From Cucumis sativus (Eukaryota; Streptophyta; Magnoliopsida; Cucurbitales; Cucurbitaceae), in assembly GCF_000004075.3 (NCBI RefSeq), contig NC_026655.2, positions 5,828,001 to 5,892,000 on the forward strand: DNA of 64,000 nt, read 5' to 3'. Of this stretch, positions 19,900 through 31,073 are shown in pieces. A program made the position numbers and the translations under genes. Each line of letters starts with the position of its first letter. The first letter of the stretch is position 1. The notes under the pieces were generated by a model. It searched no databases. It saw nothing but the letters and a program-made list of their open reading frames with translations, and was not told where the DNA came from.

Positions 19900-21820
19900 C
19901 TCTATCCACGAGTGAGTTGAGAAAATAAGAAAACGGAGTATTAAAAAAGCTTCTTTTTACTCTTTTGAACCTCTTCCCATTTGGTCAAAAGCTCTGTTGC
20001 TTTGCCAATGTGACTCTTCAATTTTCACTGCATCTTCTGTTTTGTTCTGTTCTTCCTCAATGAAGGAGGTATCTATGCTAAGACATGATGTTTCCCATTG
20101 CCTTATTTTTCATTTTTTTGTTTGGCTGTTGATTATTATTGATGATAGATATTGTTTTCGATTTTTTTCCACTGGACAACGTTCGGTAATCATTTTAGTT
20201 GTTTTATATCTACACCGGTAATAGTCTCATTTTTAGTTTTCTTCTTAATTCAAAAATCAAATTTGTTGTCTTAGAAAATGAATGGGTTATGATGTCAAAA
20301 AATCAAATTTCTTCTTTTTCAGATGTCTAAACTTGTTTTGATTTTGGTCCTTCCTACCCTATTTCATATTCAAATTTGAATTAAGTTTAGGAGTAATGTT
20401 ACTTTTAGGCATCTTTTTGAAAAAGATGATATTCTCTTTTTTCCAAAATCAAATAACAAATTGATTATAATTTAGCCATAATTACATTATTAATTCTGAT
20501 TAGATTTTAAGTTATATTTCCCCCCCTTTTATGTTATTTGATTTGATATTTCATAAGGAAGGAACTTGTACTTTATTATTATTTGGATATTTGAGATGGG
20601 TCAAGTGGATGGATTAAGGGATTAAATCCAATCCCAACTTTTAGCATTAGAAATCATAAGGTAATTGTTTGTCATCGTTTTCATTTGGTAGGTGTTCGAT
20701 TCAACATTACCCATCAAAGTTCAAATGACTATTTGTGATGGGAGCATTTGTGTGGTTTAATTTACTACAAATATTACAATTTGGGACGAAAATCTTCCTA
20801 TCATAAGAACTAATTGAGATAAAGCACTGCATAACTTGGTCATAATTATTTTGTAAGAAACCAAAATCTCGAATTGAAAAAAAAGAGTTTGTGATCTACC
20901 AACTTTAAGTGAAGAAAAATGAAAATTTCAATTCGTCAAATTGCACTTCAACTTCCATAACAAGTGTTGGCCATTAAACTTAAAAACGTACTCTCTAATT
21001 TCATTTAATAATTATGCAAATTAATGAGTTGAAGGAAAAATAAAACTGAACATCAATCATCATTCTCTCCACCTTTGTTAGGTTCCTCCCATGTCGATCT
21101 AAGAATGTTTGGATAGATTGTAATTATAAACGTCATGTGCTGCAGCCTACTCGTAGAGAATGTACATCTTTTTAAAGTTTAGGTTCTCGTGGAAAAGTTG
21201 AAAAACAGTCTCAAACCTTTCGTTAGTTGTTCAATTCGAAAACTATCAACTTCGTTAATTGTGTGAACTCATTTTTTGAACATTTCAAGTTTCATTGAGA
21301 ACATTAATTTTGTTAATGTCTCTTACTTTTCGTAATTGTTTTATTGTAATATTTTCTCTATCATCCTTAACAAAGAAGCAAATTATGATTGTCATTTCTT
21401 TCTCTTCAAGTAGATTTACCTAGAAAATAAGAAGTTTCATAATTGATTTTCTAAAATGATATTAGTAAATATTAAGATAGAGATTTAGTTTGATTTTTTT
21501 TTTCTTGTTTGTAAAAATAATGATTGAATTAGTGAAAATTTGTACTAATTTTGAGTAAATGAGCACAAGTAAAACTAAGAGAAGTGTTTCATAACAAAAA
21601 AAAACCAAAGAAAAGAAAGTTTGAAATTTAAAATTTGGTTTAAAAAAAACAAAAAAATAAATTTAGGGTTAAAAATTAAATTCCATACGTTTCCTTTTAT
21701 TACATTGAGGCGCCACGGTGGACCATAGTACAGCCTACCACATTTAATTCCCAAATTTAAATAATAATAACATTAATAATTCAAATTTCATATAATTTCG
21801 ATCTCTCCGCCAAATCACGT
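19900..21820. other. Intergenic region after GAPC copy 2
   Basis: Contains the 3' UTR of the second GAPC gene and then AT-rich DNA without a supported reading frame. A more structured, promoter-like segment begins near 21700 ahead of the next gene. Nothing else is recognised. Confidence 0.55.
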
Positions 21821-21842
21821 TACATATAAATGTATATATATA
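21821..21842 (+). promoter_or_regulatory. TATA-rich core promoter of the 581-aa gene
   Basis: A CATATATAAATG...TATATATA segment about 130 bases upstream of the start codon, followed by a CT-rich leader (CTTCTCTCTCTCTCC). The arrangement is typical for a plant core promoter and implies that the short ORF at 21878 is transcribed in the 5' UTR. Confidence 0.4.
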
Positions 21843-21877
21843 CCTCTTCTCTCTCTCTCCTTCACCAAAGACCTTCA

Positions 21878-21949
21878 ATGGAATTCTCTTTGACTCCTCA
21901 GAAAATGGCTGAGTTTCAAATTTCAAATTCTTCAACTATGTTCCTTTGA
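21878..21949 (+). CDS. Upstream ORF of 23 codons
   Basis: ATG at 21878, TGA at 21947-21949, sixteen bases before the main start codon at 21966. It begins MEFSLTPQKMAEF and contains further in-frame Met codons. It is not in frame with the main gene. If the transcript starts near the TATA-like box it would lie in the 5' UTR and could reduce translation; this is inference. Confidence 0.4.
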   Translation: MEFSLTPQKMAEFQISNSSTMFL

Positions 21950-21965
21950 TTTTGGTTTACTATCA

Positions 21966-24900
21966 ATGGCCTCCTCTGCTTTCAAATCCACCACCAAGAG
22001 GACCCCGATCGGAGCATCTGTTCCTTCAAATGATGACTCCGCTTCCTCTAATCGTACTTCCTTTCACCGCCGTTCTCGAAGTCTTAGCCGCTTTTCCCAC
22101 CCTCTGCCGTCCTCTCCCATTGACAAGGTCTTCGGTGAGGCTTCACCAGCTCCTCGTGGTAGGTTTGTCAACACTTCCAGAGGCTCGGGGTTCCCTGAGA
22201 TCAGTCTCGATGATTTAGCGGTCGAATTCTTTGGTTCTACTGATCGAGGGCGGTCTGCTGCGAGAAGCTCTGAGTTGAGTGGTGCTATGAATTCTTCTGT
22301 GGCTTCGAATAGGCGAGGGAGGTCGGTTTCGAGACACGGTGGCGGTAAAACTAGTGGCGGTGGTTGTGAGAACAAAGGAAGAGGTGGTTCTAGTGTTTCT
22401 GGGGGGAAAGTGGTTCCTGAAAGTAATTCAAGGAGAAGACGCTCTCTCTCGGTGGTTCGTTACCAGATTAGCGATTCGGAGGTGAATAATATGTTCCATT
22501 TTCTCCGGTTTGGAATACTTTTTCTACTAAGCTATTGCGCGGATATGAATTCGGTTTTGAAGATCGGAAGAAGAATTGAATTTATATTCCTATAAAAGGT
22601 TCATATTGGGGAACTCTTAATTAATTATAAGTGATTTTTAACGGAAAAGGGAAAGAGTTTTCTATGTATACTGTGAATGCTTGAGTTCTAAAAATTATAT
22701 AGAAATGCTAAGCTTTTGAACTACATTGGGATCCCGCTGTATTATTTCTTGTTAGAAGGGTATATTTGTTACCTAAGAATAAATCACTAAAGCAGTTCTA
22801 ATTTTTCTTTGAGGAAAATATTGTATTCATAGAAAAAATGGAGGCCGATATCCAGTGTTTGCTGCGTTTGCTTCTTCTTCATGTTATCAATTTCCTATTT
22901 CCATGTGGATTCGAGTTGGTGCTATTGCAATTAGGTGTTGATAACTTTGTGAGTTGATGGATATGGTGGAAATTTTTTATACTAACCCCATGAAAAATGT
23001 TGATTCCATTCCATCACAGAGTGACGATCGATCTCAGAGTTCTGGAACTCGTGTCAAAGAAAAGAGCTTTGGTATTGGAAATAAACAGAAACCAATATCC
23101 CACAAGACTGATGACTCGAGCCGTAGACCAACATTGCGAAGATCTCTTAGCCAGAATGATTTTAAGTGCCATGATGGCTATTCAGTAAGCTCTTCTTCTT
23201 TTTAATTACCGTCTATTGTATTCATTAGTGGCTGGGGATGGGTAGGAGGGTTTGCATTATGTGGTTTCCACCCTTATATGACCAATTCCTATTACAGAGC
23301 CATTCTTCAGTTCTAACTGATGATGAAGGGAAGGATGCTTCCTTCGGTAATAGTGTAATCGAGAAGACCATGCGATCAATTTATGCAAGAAAGGTCTGTT
23401 GCTCTGTGATATATGAAAGTTGCAAACACCAAATTTGAGACTTTTTTCATCCATTACATATCTGGGTTTACGTCATATTTTTCAGGCAAAGCAGGCCAAT
23501 GGGGGTGTTGTTGACAATGGGTTGTATGAAGCAATGCGGAAAGAACTTAGGCATGCTGTGGAAGAGATAAGGGTGGAACTTGAGCAGGTGTGTGAGATCC
23601 TTCCCATTGTTTCAAGTTCTACTCTCAGTAGTAAATAAAATTTTATTTTGATCAACTTATCCTAAATGTTTATCTAAACTTCATCACAACTCTTTCCTGA
23701 TAATACAGGAAATGGTGAACAGAAATTCGTCGGTTGAAACTTTCAGTGATGACTTGCTTTCAAGTGATTCTGGTGTTCGTCACCATACATCTCCATTTAC
23801 AAGAAATTATTCAGCAAAACAAGAACAGGTAAGGATACATTTGTTTTTCTTGTGATTCATCTGATGTTTTCTATAATTTAAATCAGTATCAGATCTGTCC
23901 TGACATCAGCTGGAAATTTCTATTGCGAGTCGTGGTCTTATGGATGTTCATCTACTTTCGCTTCTCTTCCACACCCACTTATCAGACATTTTCTTCTCCG
24001 GTTTTTCTAGTATAAGATCTGATATCCATTGATTAAATCATTATATGTTCTGATGGTTACAAAAAATCTATGTCTACAATGACAGCCAGAGAAGCGTAGA
24101 GATTCATTGGGTAAGATGGTGATGGAGAAGCAACGTGGTCAAGATCTTGCAAAGATGGTTAAAAATTTGCCTCCTGATCTGAAGAATGTTGTTGCAGATA
24201 ACTCCTCACGGACCAGAAAGGTGATTGATTCTTATTTACTTTGACAAAATACCGAGGCAAGATGTCTTAAATGACTGTTATCACCTAGGAACATGGACAT
24301 TTAGTAATCATTATTAATGCACTTTTTATCTCAATCAATTTTGGACAATGCCAGGGACACAGACTTAGACTCTTACAGCATCGTTTTACAGTTTTAATTA
24401 TAATTTAGATTAATTGGGCTATTCACCTATTTCTTCCTTAACCTGGAAACATTTAACCTCCTGAAATGAGTTGGTTTCTCTTTCTAATGTGTAATGTTGA
24501 TAATGACTTCTGTTTCTATTTTTCAGAGGAGCAAAGATAGAAGTAGGATGTCTAAACGATTGAGCGAGGAGGCTGAAAAATACATTGAGGACTTCATTTC
24601 CAATGTCGAAGACACAGATATTTCATCTCTTGATGGCGATAGGAGCGACACTAGTTCTTCTTTAGGGGGAAAAGTAAAACCAAATTTCAAAATTCCAGCA
24701 GCCAGCAGATATGTGCCTCCTGGAATGGATGGTGTCCTACTTCCATGGTTGCAGTGGGAAACCAGTAATGATGCTACACCTTATCCTCGAAAGAACATGT
24801 TCGAACCACCTACAACTCCGCAAACTTTTCCATGGGATGTAAATCAGGTAACATCTAATTTACACGCCATCTAAAAGCTAAAATGCTTGATATTTTCTGT

Positions 24901-25630
24901 GAGTCAACCTGAGTATCTAAACTGATTAAGACACCTTGACCAAGAGTTCGAGGTTCAAATCTTCACTTCCACTTGTTGTTAGATAGTTTCTGTCAGATCA
25001 TTTCTTATCAATGAGAAGTAAGATGCATGGATACAGATACAAGAGACGGACAGGACAGTGACATTTTAATTAAAATATACATTTTTATACCAGAAGAAAA
25101 TTCAAAGTAAACAAGTGCTTTTTATTCTTATTGTCATATATATATATATATTCTTTTAATCTACTTAACAAGTGCTCCATGCATGTCTAACACATCTTTT
25201 GCACTAACAAGCGTTCGATACATGCCCAACAAGTATCAGAGTGTTCAAGGATTCAACACGCATTGAAAATGAACACACTACTAGTCAATTATTAAGATTG
25301 TTTACGTGTAACCTTAAGAAGTTGGGATTTTTGTCGTAGGATACAAGCAATGCACAAGATCTATGCAATCATTCTGGTAGCAGCCAAGGGAGTTGGAGCC
25401 CTGGAGTTACGATTGGCCTTTCTGGGAAAGTTGTTGAAGATAATGGAAGTAGATTCAAAGGACTTGGTAAGTATCAGAACCAATCCTATTCGGAATCAAG
25501 AGAAACTCGGTTCGATATAGACGAATATTTAAAGCGTCCAAGCAGTGAAGATTTCCTCTTAGAAAGATGGAAGCAACAGCACAAAGTCACCTGCAGTGGT
25601 CTCTTGCTTTGTAATCGTCTATTTCTATAG
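21966..25630 (+). CDS. Basic Ser-rich plant protein of unknown function (581 aa, 8 exons)
   Basis: Exons 21966-22481, 23020-23184, 23298-23393, 23486-23587, 23709-23828, 24086-24220, 24527-24847, 25340-25630. All junctions are phase 0, and the total is 1746 bases with stop TAG. The N-terminal 170 residues are Ser/Arg-rich with repeated basic patches (HRRSRSLSRFS, RRGRSVSRHG, RRRRSLSVVRYQ) plus an acidic-hydrophobic island EISLDDLAVEFFGS. The middle (exons 3-4) has a probable short helical or coiled segment (YEAMRKELRHAVEEIRVELE). The C-terminal part has EEAEKYIEDFISNVED, then a Pro/aromatic block PGMDGVLLPWLQWE and PTTPQTFPWDVNQ. It looks like a conserved plant-specific, probably phosphorylated protein, but I do not recognise a named family. 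No signal peptide or membrane segment was seen. Boundaries are well supported by frame continuity. Confidence 0.85.
24910..25010 (+). mobile_element. SINE-like fragment in intron 7
   Basis: Sequence resembling a tRNA-derived promoter: GATTAAGACACCTTGACC followed by a B-box-like GTTCGAGGTTCAAATCTT, spaced as in plant SINEs. The 3' limit and any target duplication are unclear. Confidence 0.35.
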
Positions 25631-25639
25631 GCCCTTTAA

Positions 25640-26700
25640 TTTCTTCACATAATTTTTTTCTTCTTTTTTTGTCTTCCCACAATGTGTGAGGCGGAGAAAC
25701 GAACCTTTGAGATGGGGAATCAAAATCAATAGTGCAAGTTTTATGCGTTGGCGAGTTGTAAATTAGAATTCTATTTAGTTAAGTTATAAATTTAGGCATT
25801 ATAAGAATTTTCTTCTTGATGTAATTGGCTCTTTTAGATTAGATTGAAGTAGGGGTGATAATTAGTTGTCGATCAAATCGTCATCAAGCCGACTATGGTA
25901 GTCTGACCGACTGTCAAGTAAAAAAGATTGATCGGTTGATTTAACTCTAAAATACTTTCTAAAATTTCTTTATTCAAAACTTTTTCAAACTGCTATTCGA
26001 CTCAGTTTTTTACTTTACCTATCATGCTCACTACTAAACTGAAGTAGAATTTAGTGTATATGTTCTCTCCAATTGTTTCTATATTAGTTATAATTTTATA
26101 TAAAACTAACTCAATCCATTTTACTTGATCTTAATTCAAAGTAATAAAAAAGAAAATTGCCAAGAAAGTTTTAACCTCCGACATCAAAGAAAACAAAAAT
26201 CTAATCACATTATCAAAAGATAACTTACAAGTTGTTGGTCCAACAAAATAAGTCGATCGACATAACTTCAATCAAGTCTATTCACCGTTTTTTCTCATAT
26301 GACAATAGCTGCAGAAAACACTACTCTCACTTTTTTGCACACAACTGAAATGAGCACCCAATCAATCATACAAATAAGGTTAGTCCGAAAACAAATCTTC
26401 ACCAACAAGGAAAGAATAATAACAATAAGGAAAAAAAAATCCGAGTGCCGATAGAATATTCTTTAAGAAACTTCCTTTAAACACTATCTTTTTGTCACGT
26501 CATTCCACCGAGAAGAGAACTGAACAAAACAACATTCGTGAGCCCACAAAACTTCTAATACTATATGTTCTAAAGTGTTATGCATTTATAAACTCTTTAG
26601 TTCTAAGTTTGATTTAAATTTAATCTTCAGGTTCTTAAATGTAACAATATTTTAATTGGAATTTGGACAATATAACATACTACACATTGTAACACATTAC
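25640..26700. other. Intergenic region
   Basis: 3' UTR of the 581-aa gene, then AT-rich DNA. Around 25850-26060 it contains CGGTTGATTTAA/GACCGACTG-type sequence also seen around 2440-2640, probably a degenerate dispersed repeat. No reading frame is supported. Confidence 0.5.
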
Positions 26701-26714
26701 AGAGATGCACGAGC

Positions 26715-26830
26715 TATCAACCTTGAAAACATGATTCCATTTGTGTTGTTGGACTATGAGAAAAAAAAATAGTTTAAGAACATGCATCGTTAAAAAAGAT
26801 ATATGTATCAACAAAACTAACATGTACGGT
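26715..26830 (-). pseudogene. Displaced, truncated copy of the NAC repeat exon with its intron
   Basis: On the minus strand this reads GTACATGTTAGTTTTG, an intron tail ending TTTTCTCATAG, then an exon start encoding PTTQMESCFQG followed by a stop. It closely matches the intron and exon starts at 28320-28210, 28560-28465 and 28815-28705 of the NAC gene. It lies about 1.3 kb beyond that gene's stop codon and abuts the leucine-rich-repeat relic, so it is a non-functional ectopic copy. Confidence 0.75.
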
Positions 26831-26840
26831 GAATTGTTGA

Positions 26841-27170
26841 ATGAAAGATCGAATATTAAAAGAGTTTTAAAGCTAAAGATTTCATCGGGTAAGTTCCCAA
26901 TTAACCCGTTTTCTGATATAAAAAATGGTGAGACGATCACAGTTGGTTAAACTCGGAGGAATTTTGCCACCTCAGTTGTTGTCTTTAACTGTGAATTGAG
27001 ATGGCTCACTTAGATTACCAAATGTTTATGGAATGAAGCTTGAAAGAAAATTTGATTCTAAAGACAATATCTATAAATTCTTGGGGTTTGCTAATGGAAA
27101 AGGAATGTTCCCTGTGAAGGAATTTGTAGGCAAGGATACACAAAGGAAACCAATCAACATTCATTTGCTT
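26841..27170 (-). pseudogene. Leucine-rich-repeat receptor fragment, decayed
   Basis: Minus-strand conceptual reading across stops shows successive plant-type LRR units: NSFTGNIPFPLANPKNL, ILSLESNFLSSFIP, TFGNLSEPSQFTVKDNN, GGKIPPSLTNCDRLT, then after a frameshift ISENGLIGNLPDEIFSF and FDLSFNN. At least three in-frame stop codons and one frameshift interrupt it. There is no signal peptide, transmembrane segment or kinase part, so this is a piece of an LRR receptor-like kinase or receptor-like protein gene. The pattern x-G-x-IP-x-x-L marks extracellular plant LRRs. Confidence 0.75.
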
Positions 27171-27459
27171 TCACAATGTAATGAAAGGATATATTGAAGT
27201 GAATTCGATGTAACAAAAACTAATTATTTATACAAAAATTAATTATTGGTGATAAGAAATCAGTAGGTGCACCCAGACATCCCAATCAGATTGGCACAAT
27301 CCTTAGCACCCTCATCATCTAACTTATCCCAACAAATATATATTGAATATCAAATTGTAACCTACATTGTCATAGTCATTTACATATGTGCTTTATGAAC
27401 TATAATCAACGGACTTCCAGTACATGTCATATACACTAAGATAAAATAGAAAAAGAAGA

Positions 27460-27716
27460 CTAATTGATTTGACATGCTCCACGTTGAAGGCGAGGATGTG
27501 ATGCCAAAAACCAAGCGACCAAATCTGCAGAATTTTGAATTCAATTAGTGAATCCCTAATATCAAATTAAAAAACTCTAAATCATTTTGATAACAACCAA
27601 GCAAGAAAATTAGTTAGATTTGAATATATTACAAAGAGAACTAGTTCCTCACCCCAAGTTCAAATACTCCACAAGCAAGGTGATCAAACTTAGCTGAATG
27701 TTCTTGACATGCCAAC
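27460..27716 (-). other. Possible exon pair of unknown nature
   Basis: Two segments on the minus strand, 27653-27716 and 27460-27524, are flanked by good splice signals (CAG before each; GTGAGG after the first). They read for example LACQEHSAKFDHLACGVFEL in one frame, but the frame across the junction and any upstream exon are unclear. They could be 3' UTR exons of the NAC gene or part of an unrecognised small gene. Confidence 0.2.
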
Positions 27717-28081
27717 CTGAATCAAGAATTGCAAAAAAATGGCAATAAGACTCAATTTCTATATAAAGAAAAGTCTAAAACTACAATTGTCAAAAACTTT
27801 CTTAAACGACCTACAAACTAGGACTTAAATAACCTCTCAATAAAATTCCAATGCATTGGGAAAAGGTTGGAAAAAATATTAAAATTACATCATAGTTATT
27901 GAATTAAAATCTAATTAATAATTTAATGTTTGGTCGGTTTATATCATCATGATTAAATCAAGTAAAAAAATGTTGACGGTGATTAAGAACATACTAAGTG
28001 TAAAATAATAACAACAATTAATTTGAAGGTGTTCAAACTCACATATATATGTGCAATACATATCTACGATGTAGTTGGTGA

Positions 28082-29507
28082 TCATAGTCTGAAATACCAC
28101 TCATTGTCATAATTCAAACCATCTTCAACGTTTGGTAGTTCCCCGTTGTTGCATGGTTCAATTTCATTCTCATTCTCGTTTGCAAATAATAAGTAACCAT
28201 TTGATAAATCTTGAAAACATGATTCTTTTTGTGTGGTTGAACTATGAGAAAACAAAAAAAAAAAAAGTTTAAAAACATGCATCGTTAAAAGAAATGCATA
28301 ATAAAATTAACATGTACTCGTTAGACATGAACAAAATATAAATAAGAATAACTTTAACGATCAAAATTAATTAAAATCGTACTGACCATTCAATAGGAGT
28401 ATTGATGCAACATTCGTTATGTAACTCAACCATGGCTTCATTGGATGCAACATTTGATATAGCTTGAAAACATGATTCCATTTGTGTTGTTGGACTATGA
28501 GAAGAAAAATAGTTTAGGAACATGTATTTTTAAAAAAATGCATCAACAAAATTAACATGTACTTGTTAAACATGATAATTAAAAATAACTTTTAACGATC
28601 AAAATTAATTAAAATTGTACGTACCATTCAGTATGAACATTGATGCAATCTTCATGCTGCAAGTCATCCACAGCTTCATTCGATGCAACATTTGATAAAC
28701 TTTGAAAACATGATGTCATTTGTGTTGTTGGACTATGATAAAAATAAATAAAAAAAAAGTTAATTTAAGAACATGCATTGTGAAAAAAATGCATCAACAA
28801 AATTAACATATACTTGTTAGTTAGACATGAACAAAATATAATAAAAAATAATTTTTAACGATCAAAATTTCTTAAAATTGTACTTACCATCCAATAGTAG
28901 CATCGATGCAATCAACCACAGCTTCCTCTTGTAATTTCATGCGTTTGTGGTTCTGATTATCTACATGCATACTTGTCATTGGCCAATTATTATTTGATGC
29001 TTGTCTTTTGTTTGAGGCCATGACCATTTTTTCTGATTTGACTATCTTTTTCCGAATCATACAAAGCACATAGGAATCATGCACCAACCCTTCTGGTACG
29101 ATAAATGGATTGAGGGTATACTCATACATAATCCATGTACAATCCTCTTTTACTTGAGATTTCTCATATCGAAACCGTTTCATGGTGCCAAGGAGGAGAT
29201 TATCAATAGTTGAAGAAAATACTTGTTGAGGTTTGTTCTCACCGCTCCAAGTGCCACCATTAGAACCAACCTTTCGGATGATACGAGATTTCTTTTTTTG
29301 GAGAGTAGTGAAGAAATAGATATCTTTATTATCAACCCCTCTACATTGTTGCCATATTTGAGAGGGCTCTTGGGTGTAAAGATCGATCACCGGCAACACA
29401 AGTGGAGAAGCTTGTTCTCCCAAAACTTTGCTGTAGAGATAGTAACCCAACAGTTCTTCCTCCGTGGGACAAAAGACGTAACCCACGGGAATCAGGCTCG
29501 GATCCAT
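28082..29507 (-). CDS. Divergent NAC-domain protein with duplicated C-terminal exons (331 aa)
   Basis: Exons (minus): 29507-28888, 28732-28625, 28494-28387, 28241-28082; 996 bases, frame intact. Start chosen at MDPSLIP (29507), just after an acceptor-like TCGAACAGG. The NAC domain spans about residues 7-160: PVGYVFCPTEEELLGYYL (subdomain A, 7-24), DIYFFTTLQKKKSRIIRKVG (62-81), GGTWSG (84-89, cognate of the usual GYWKATG) and WIMYEYTL (125-132). It is therefore a plant transcription factor, but a divergent one. A basic patch NHKRMKLQ may be a nuclear signal. Exons 2 and 3 are each 108 bases and encode near-repeats beginning PTTQM-SCFQ--SNVASNEA; exon 4 starts with a related TTQKESCFQDLSNG and then diverges. 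The C-terminal region thus arose by tandem exon duplication. Expression and DNA binding are not shown. Confidence 0.8.
28387..28888 (-). repeat. Tandem exon-intron array in the NAC gene
   Basis: Units of about 240-260 bases, each an intron plus a 108-base exon, repeat along the minus strand. Exon ends lie at 28888, 28625 and 28387, and each donor is followed by a similar ATTTTGATCGTTAAAA-type intron start. Because the exon length is a multiple of three, adding or losing a unit keeps the reading frame. Confidence 0.85.
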
Positions 29508-30459
29508 CCTGTTCGATAAATGAAACAAAGAAAAAAAGGTTTTAGGGAAATGAATATAAAGAGAGGATCAGTGAAGGGAAAAGAAAAGAAGACAGAAAGA
29601 GAGAGTATACTGAGAAGGAGCTACCCTTTTGAATATTTTAATGAATTATACACAAATAAAAAAGTATATAACAAACAATTATTTTTACTAAACAAACTAA
29701 ATTATTTTTAAAACTAAACTAAAAGATAAGATTTCTACAAAATTCTACTTAATTTACTTTTTAAATTACAAATTTGACTCTCAAACCTTTTTTTTTTGTC
29801 ACATTATAAGTTTTAGTTTCTATTTAGTCATTAAGTTTCAAAATGTTACACATCTTTTGTGTTTATGCTTTTTCCAACAAAATTGATGTGTCTCAAACGT
29901 TCGAGTTCCCAACAAAATTCACTCTTTTATGCTTTTCCTAATTTTTATCTTATTCAAACTATATATTGATTTTTACTTGTTTAGCCTTCTACATATTTGA
30001 AGTCCACACACTGATCAAGTGTTAAATGATATAATATTAAATTTAACTTCATCCTTTAGCTTAAACTTTTGGGTCAAATGTATAACGATGATTTAACACA
30101 TTTGAATAGTTCTCAACTAAAAGATCAAGTATTCATTTGCAAACTATTCTGTTGGTGCCCTTTCTTCCTTTTGGAATGTTGCAGCTTGGCTCTTTGCAAA
30201 TGGTGCGTATTTTTTTTAACTTGGGTGTGTGCCATCAAAAGTTTTCTTATTCCTTTAAATGTTAAGTCTATTGATTGTTTAAAGAGTTCCTCGGGTGTAA
30301 TACTTTGAGAAACAATAATTTGATTCCTCCCCACTTAATTAAATTCTACCAATATTCATCTCATACTCGACTTTCCTGTCCTATTGAATCTCAGGTTACC
30401 GAAAATTTATCAGTGGTTGCTTATATCAAAGACAGATTCAATGACATTAACTTTGTGGA

Positions 30460-30660
30460 GTGCATCAGTTGTCCCTAGGCCCTTTGAGAGCTTGGATGAG
30501 CAAACAAACTTTTACCACTTATATGCTGGAAGCTGAAAATCATGGGGCTATTCATGATATTAAGCCACCAGTATCGACTTTTAATCAGTGTGTTGTTCAA
30601 GATATGCTTACTGTATCTAGAAGAATTAGACCCAAGACTCTTCAATGTGAAAAAGGATAA
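30460..30660 (+). other. Possible coding relic, unrecognised
   Basis: A 66-codon open stretch that, after an acceptor-like CCCTAG, reads LRAWMSKQTFTTYMLEAENH and later VQDMLTVSRRIRPKTLQCEK. Composition looks protein-like, but there is no start, no convincing second exon and no family I recognise. It may be a fragment of a degraded gene or retroelement. Confidence 0.2.
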
Positions 30661-30924
30661 AAGTGATCTTCAAAACACTAATATAAAAGTGATATTGTAT
30701 AAGTTGGGTTGGATTAGTTTAAAATTCAACTCATATTTTAAGGACTTGATTGGAAATATTATTAGGGTTATTTGAGTTGCTAACTCAATCAACTAGAAAA
30801 TATGGGTTGATCTAACTGATTTACAACACTGTATATCATGATCACAGTCATAAAGCTAAACTAAACAAAGACTAATATGTAAGGAATGGATGAAAGGGTG
30901 GGAAAGAAAATAATAAAATAAAAT

Positions 30925-30994
30925 GGCGGGAAAGCAAACAATACCAAATAAAATGGCGGTAAAGAAATTTATTTTTAAAAAATAGCGCGGGAAA
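30925..30994. promoter_or_regulatory. Three E2F-like sites spaced 30-31 bases apart
   Basis: GGCGGGAAA (30925-30933), GGCGGTAAA (30955-30963) and GCGCGGGAAA (30985-30994) match or nearly match the E2F/DP consensus TTTSSCGS on the minus strand. They lie in repeated ATAAAATGGCGG context. They are about 1.4 kb upstream of the NAC start, and inside a possible 5' UTR intron of that gene if the leader exon near 31074-31170 is real. Confidence 0.5.
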
Positions 30995-31073
30995 GAAAAA
31001 TCAAACAAAAAGTTTACAGAAATGGTTCGAAGGTGAAACGGAAAAAATGAAAGTGAGAGGAAAGGTAAGTTAC

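Noticed and set aside
30069-30478. Possible Copia-type retrotransposon coding fragment
   Set aside because: Phrases in the translations vaguely suggested polyprotein, but no integrase, reverse transcriptase or protease motif could be confirmed.
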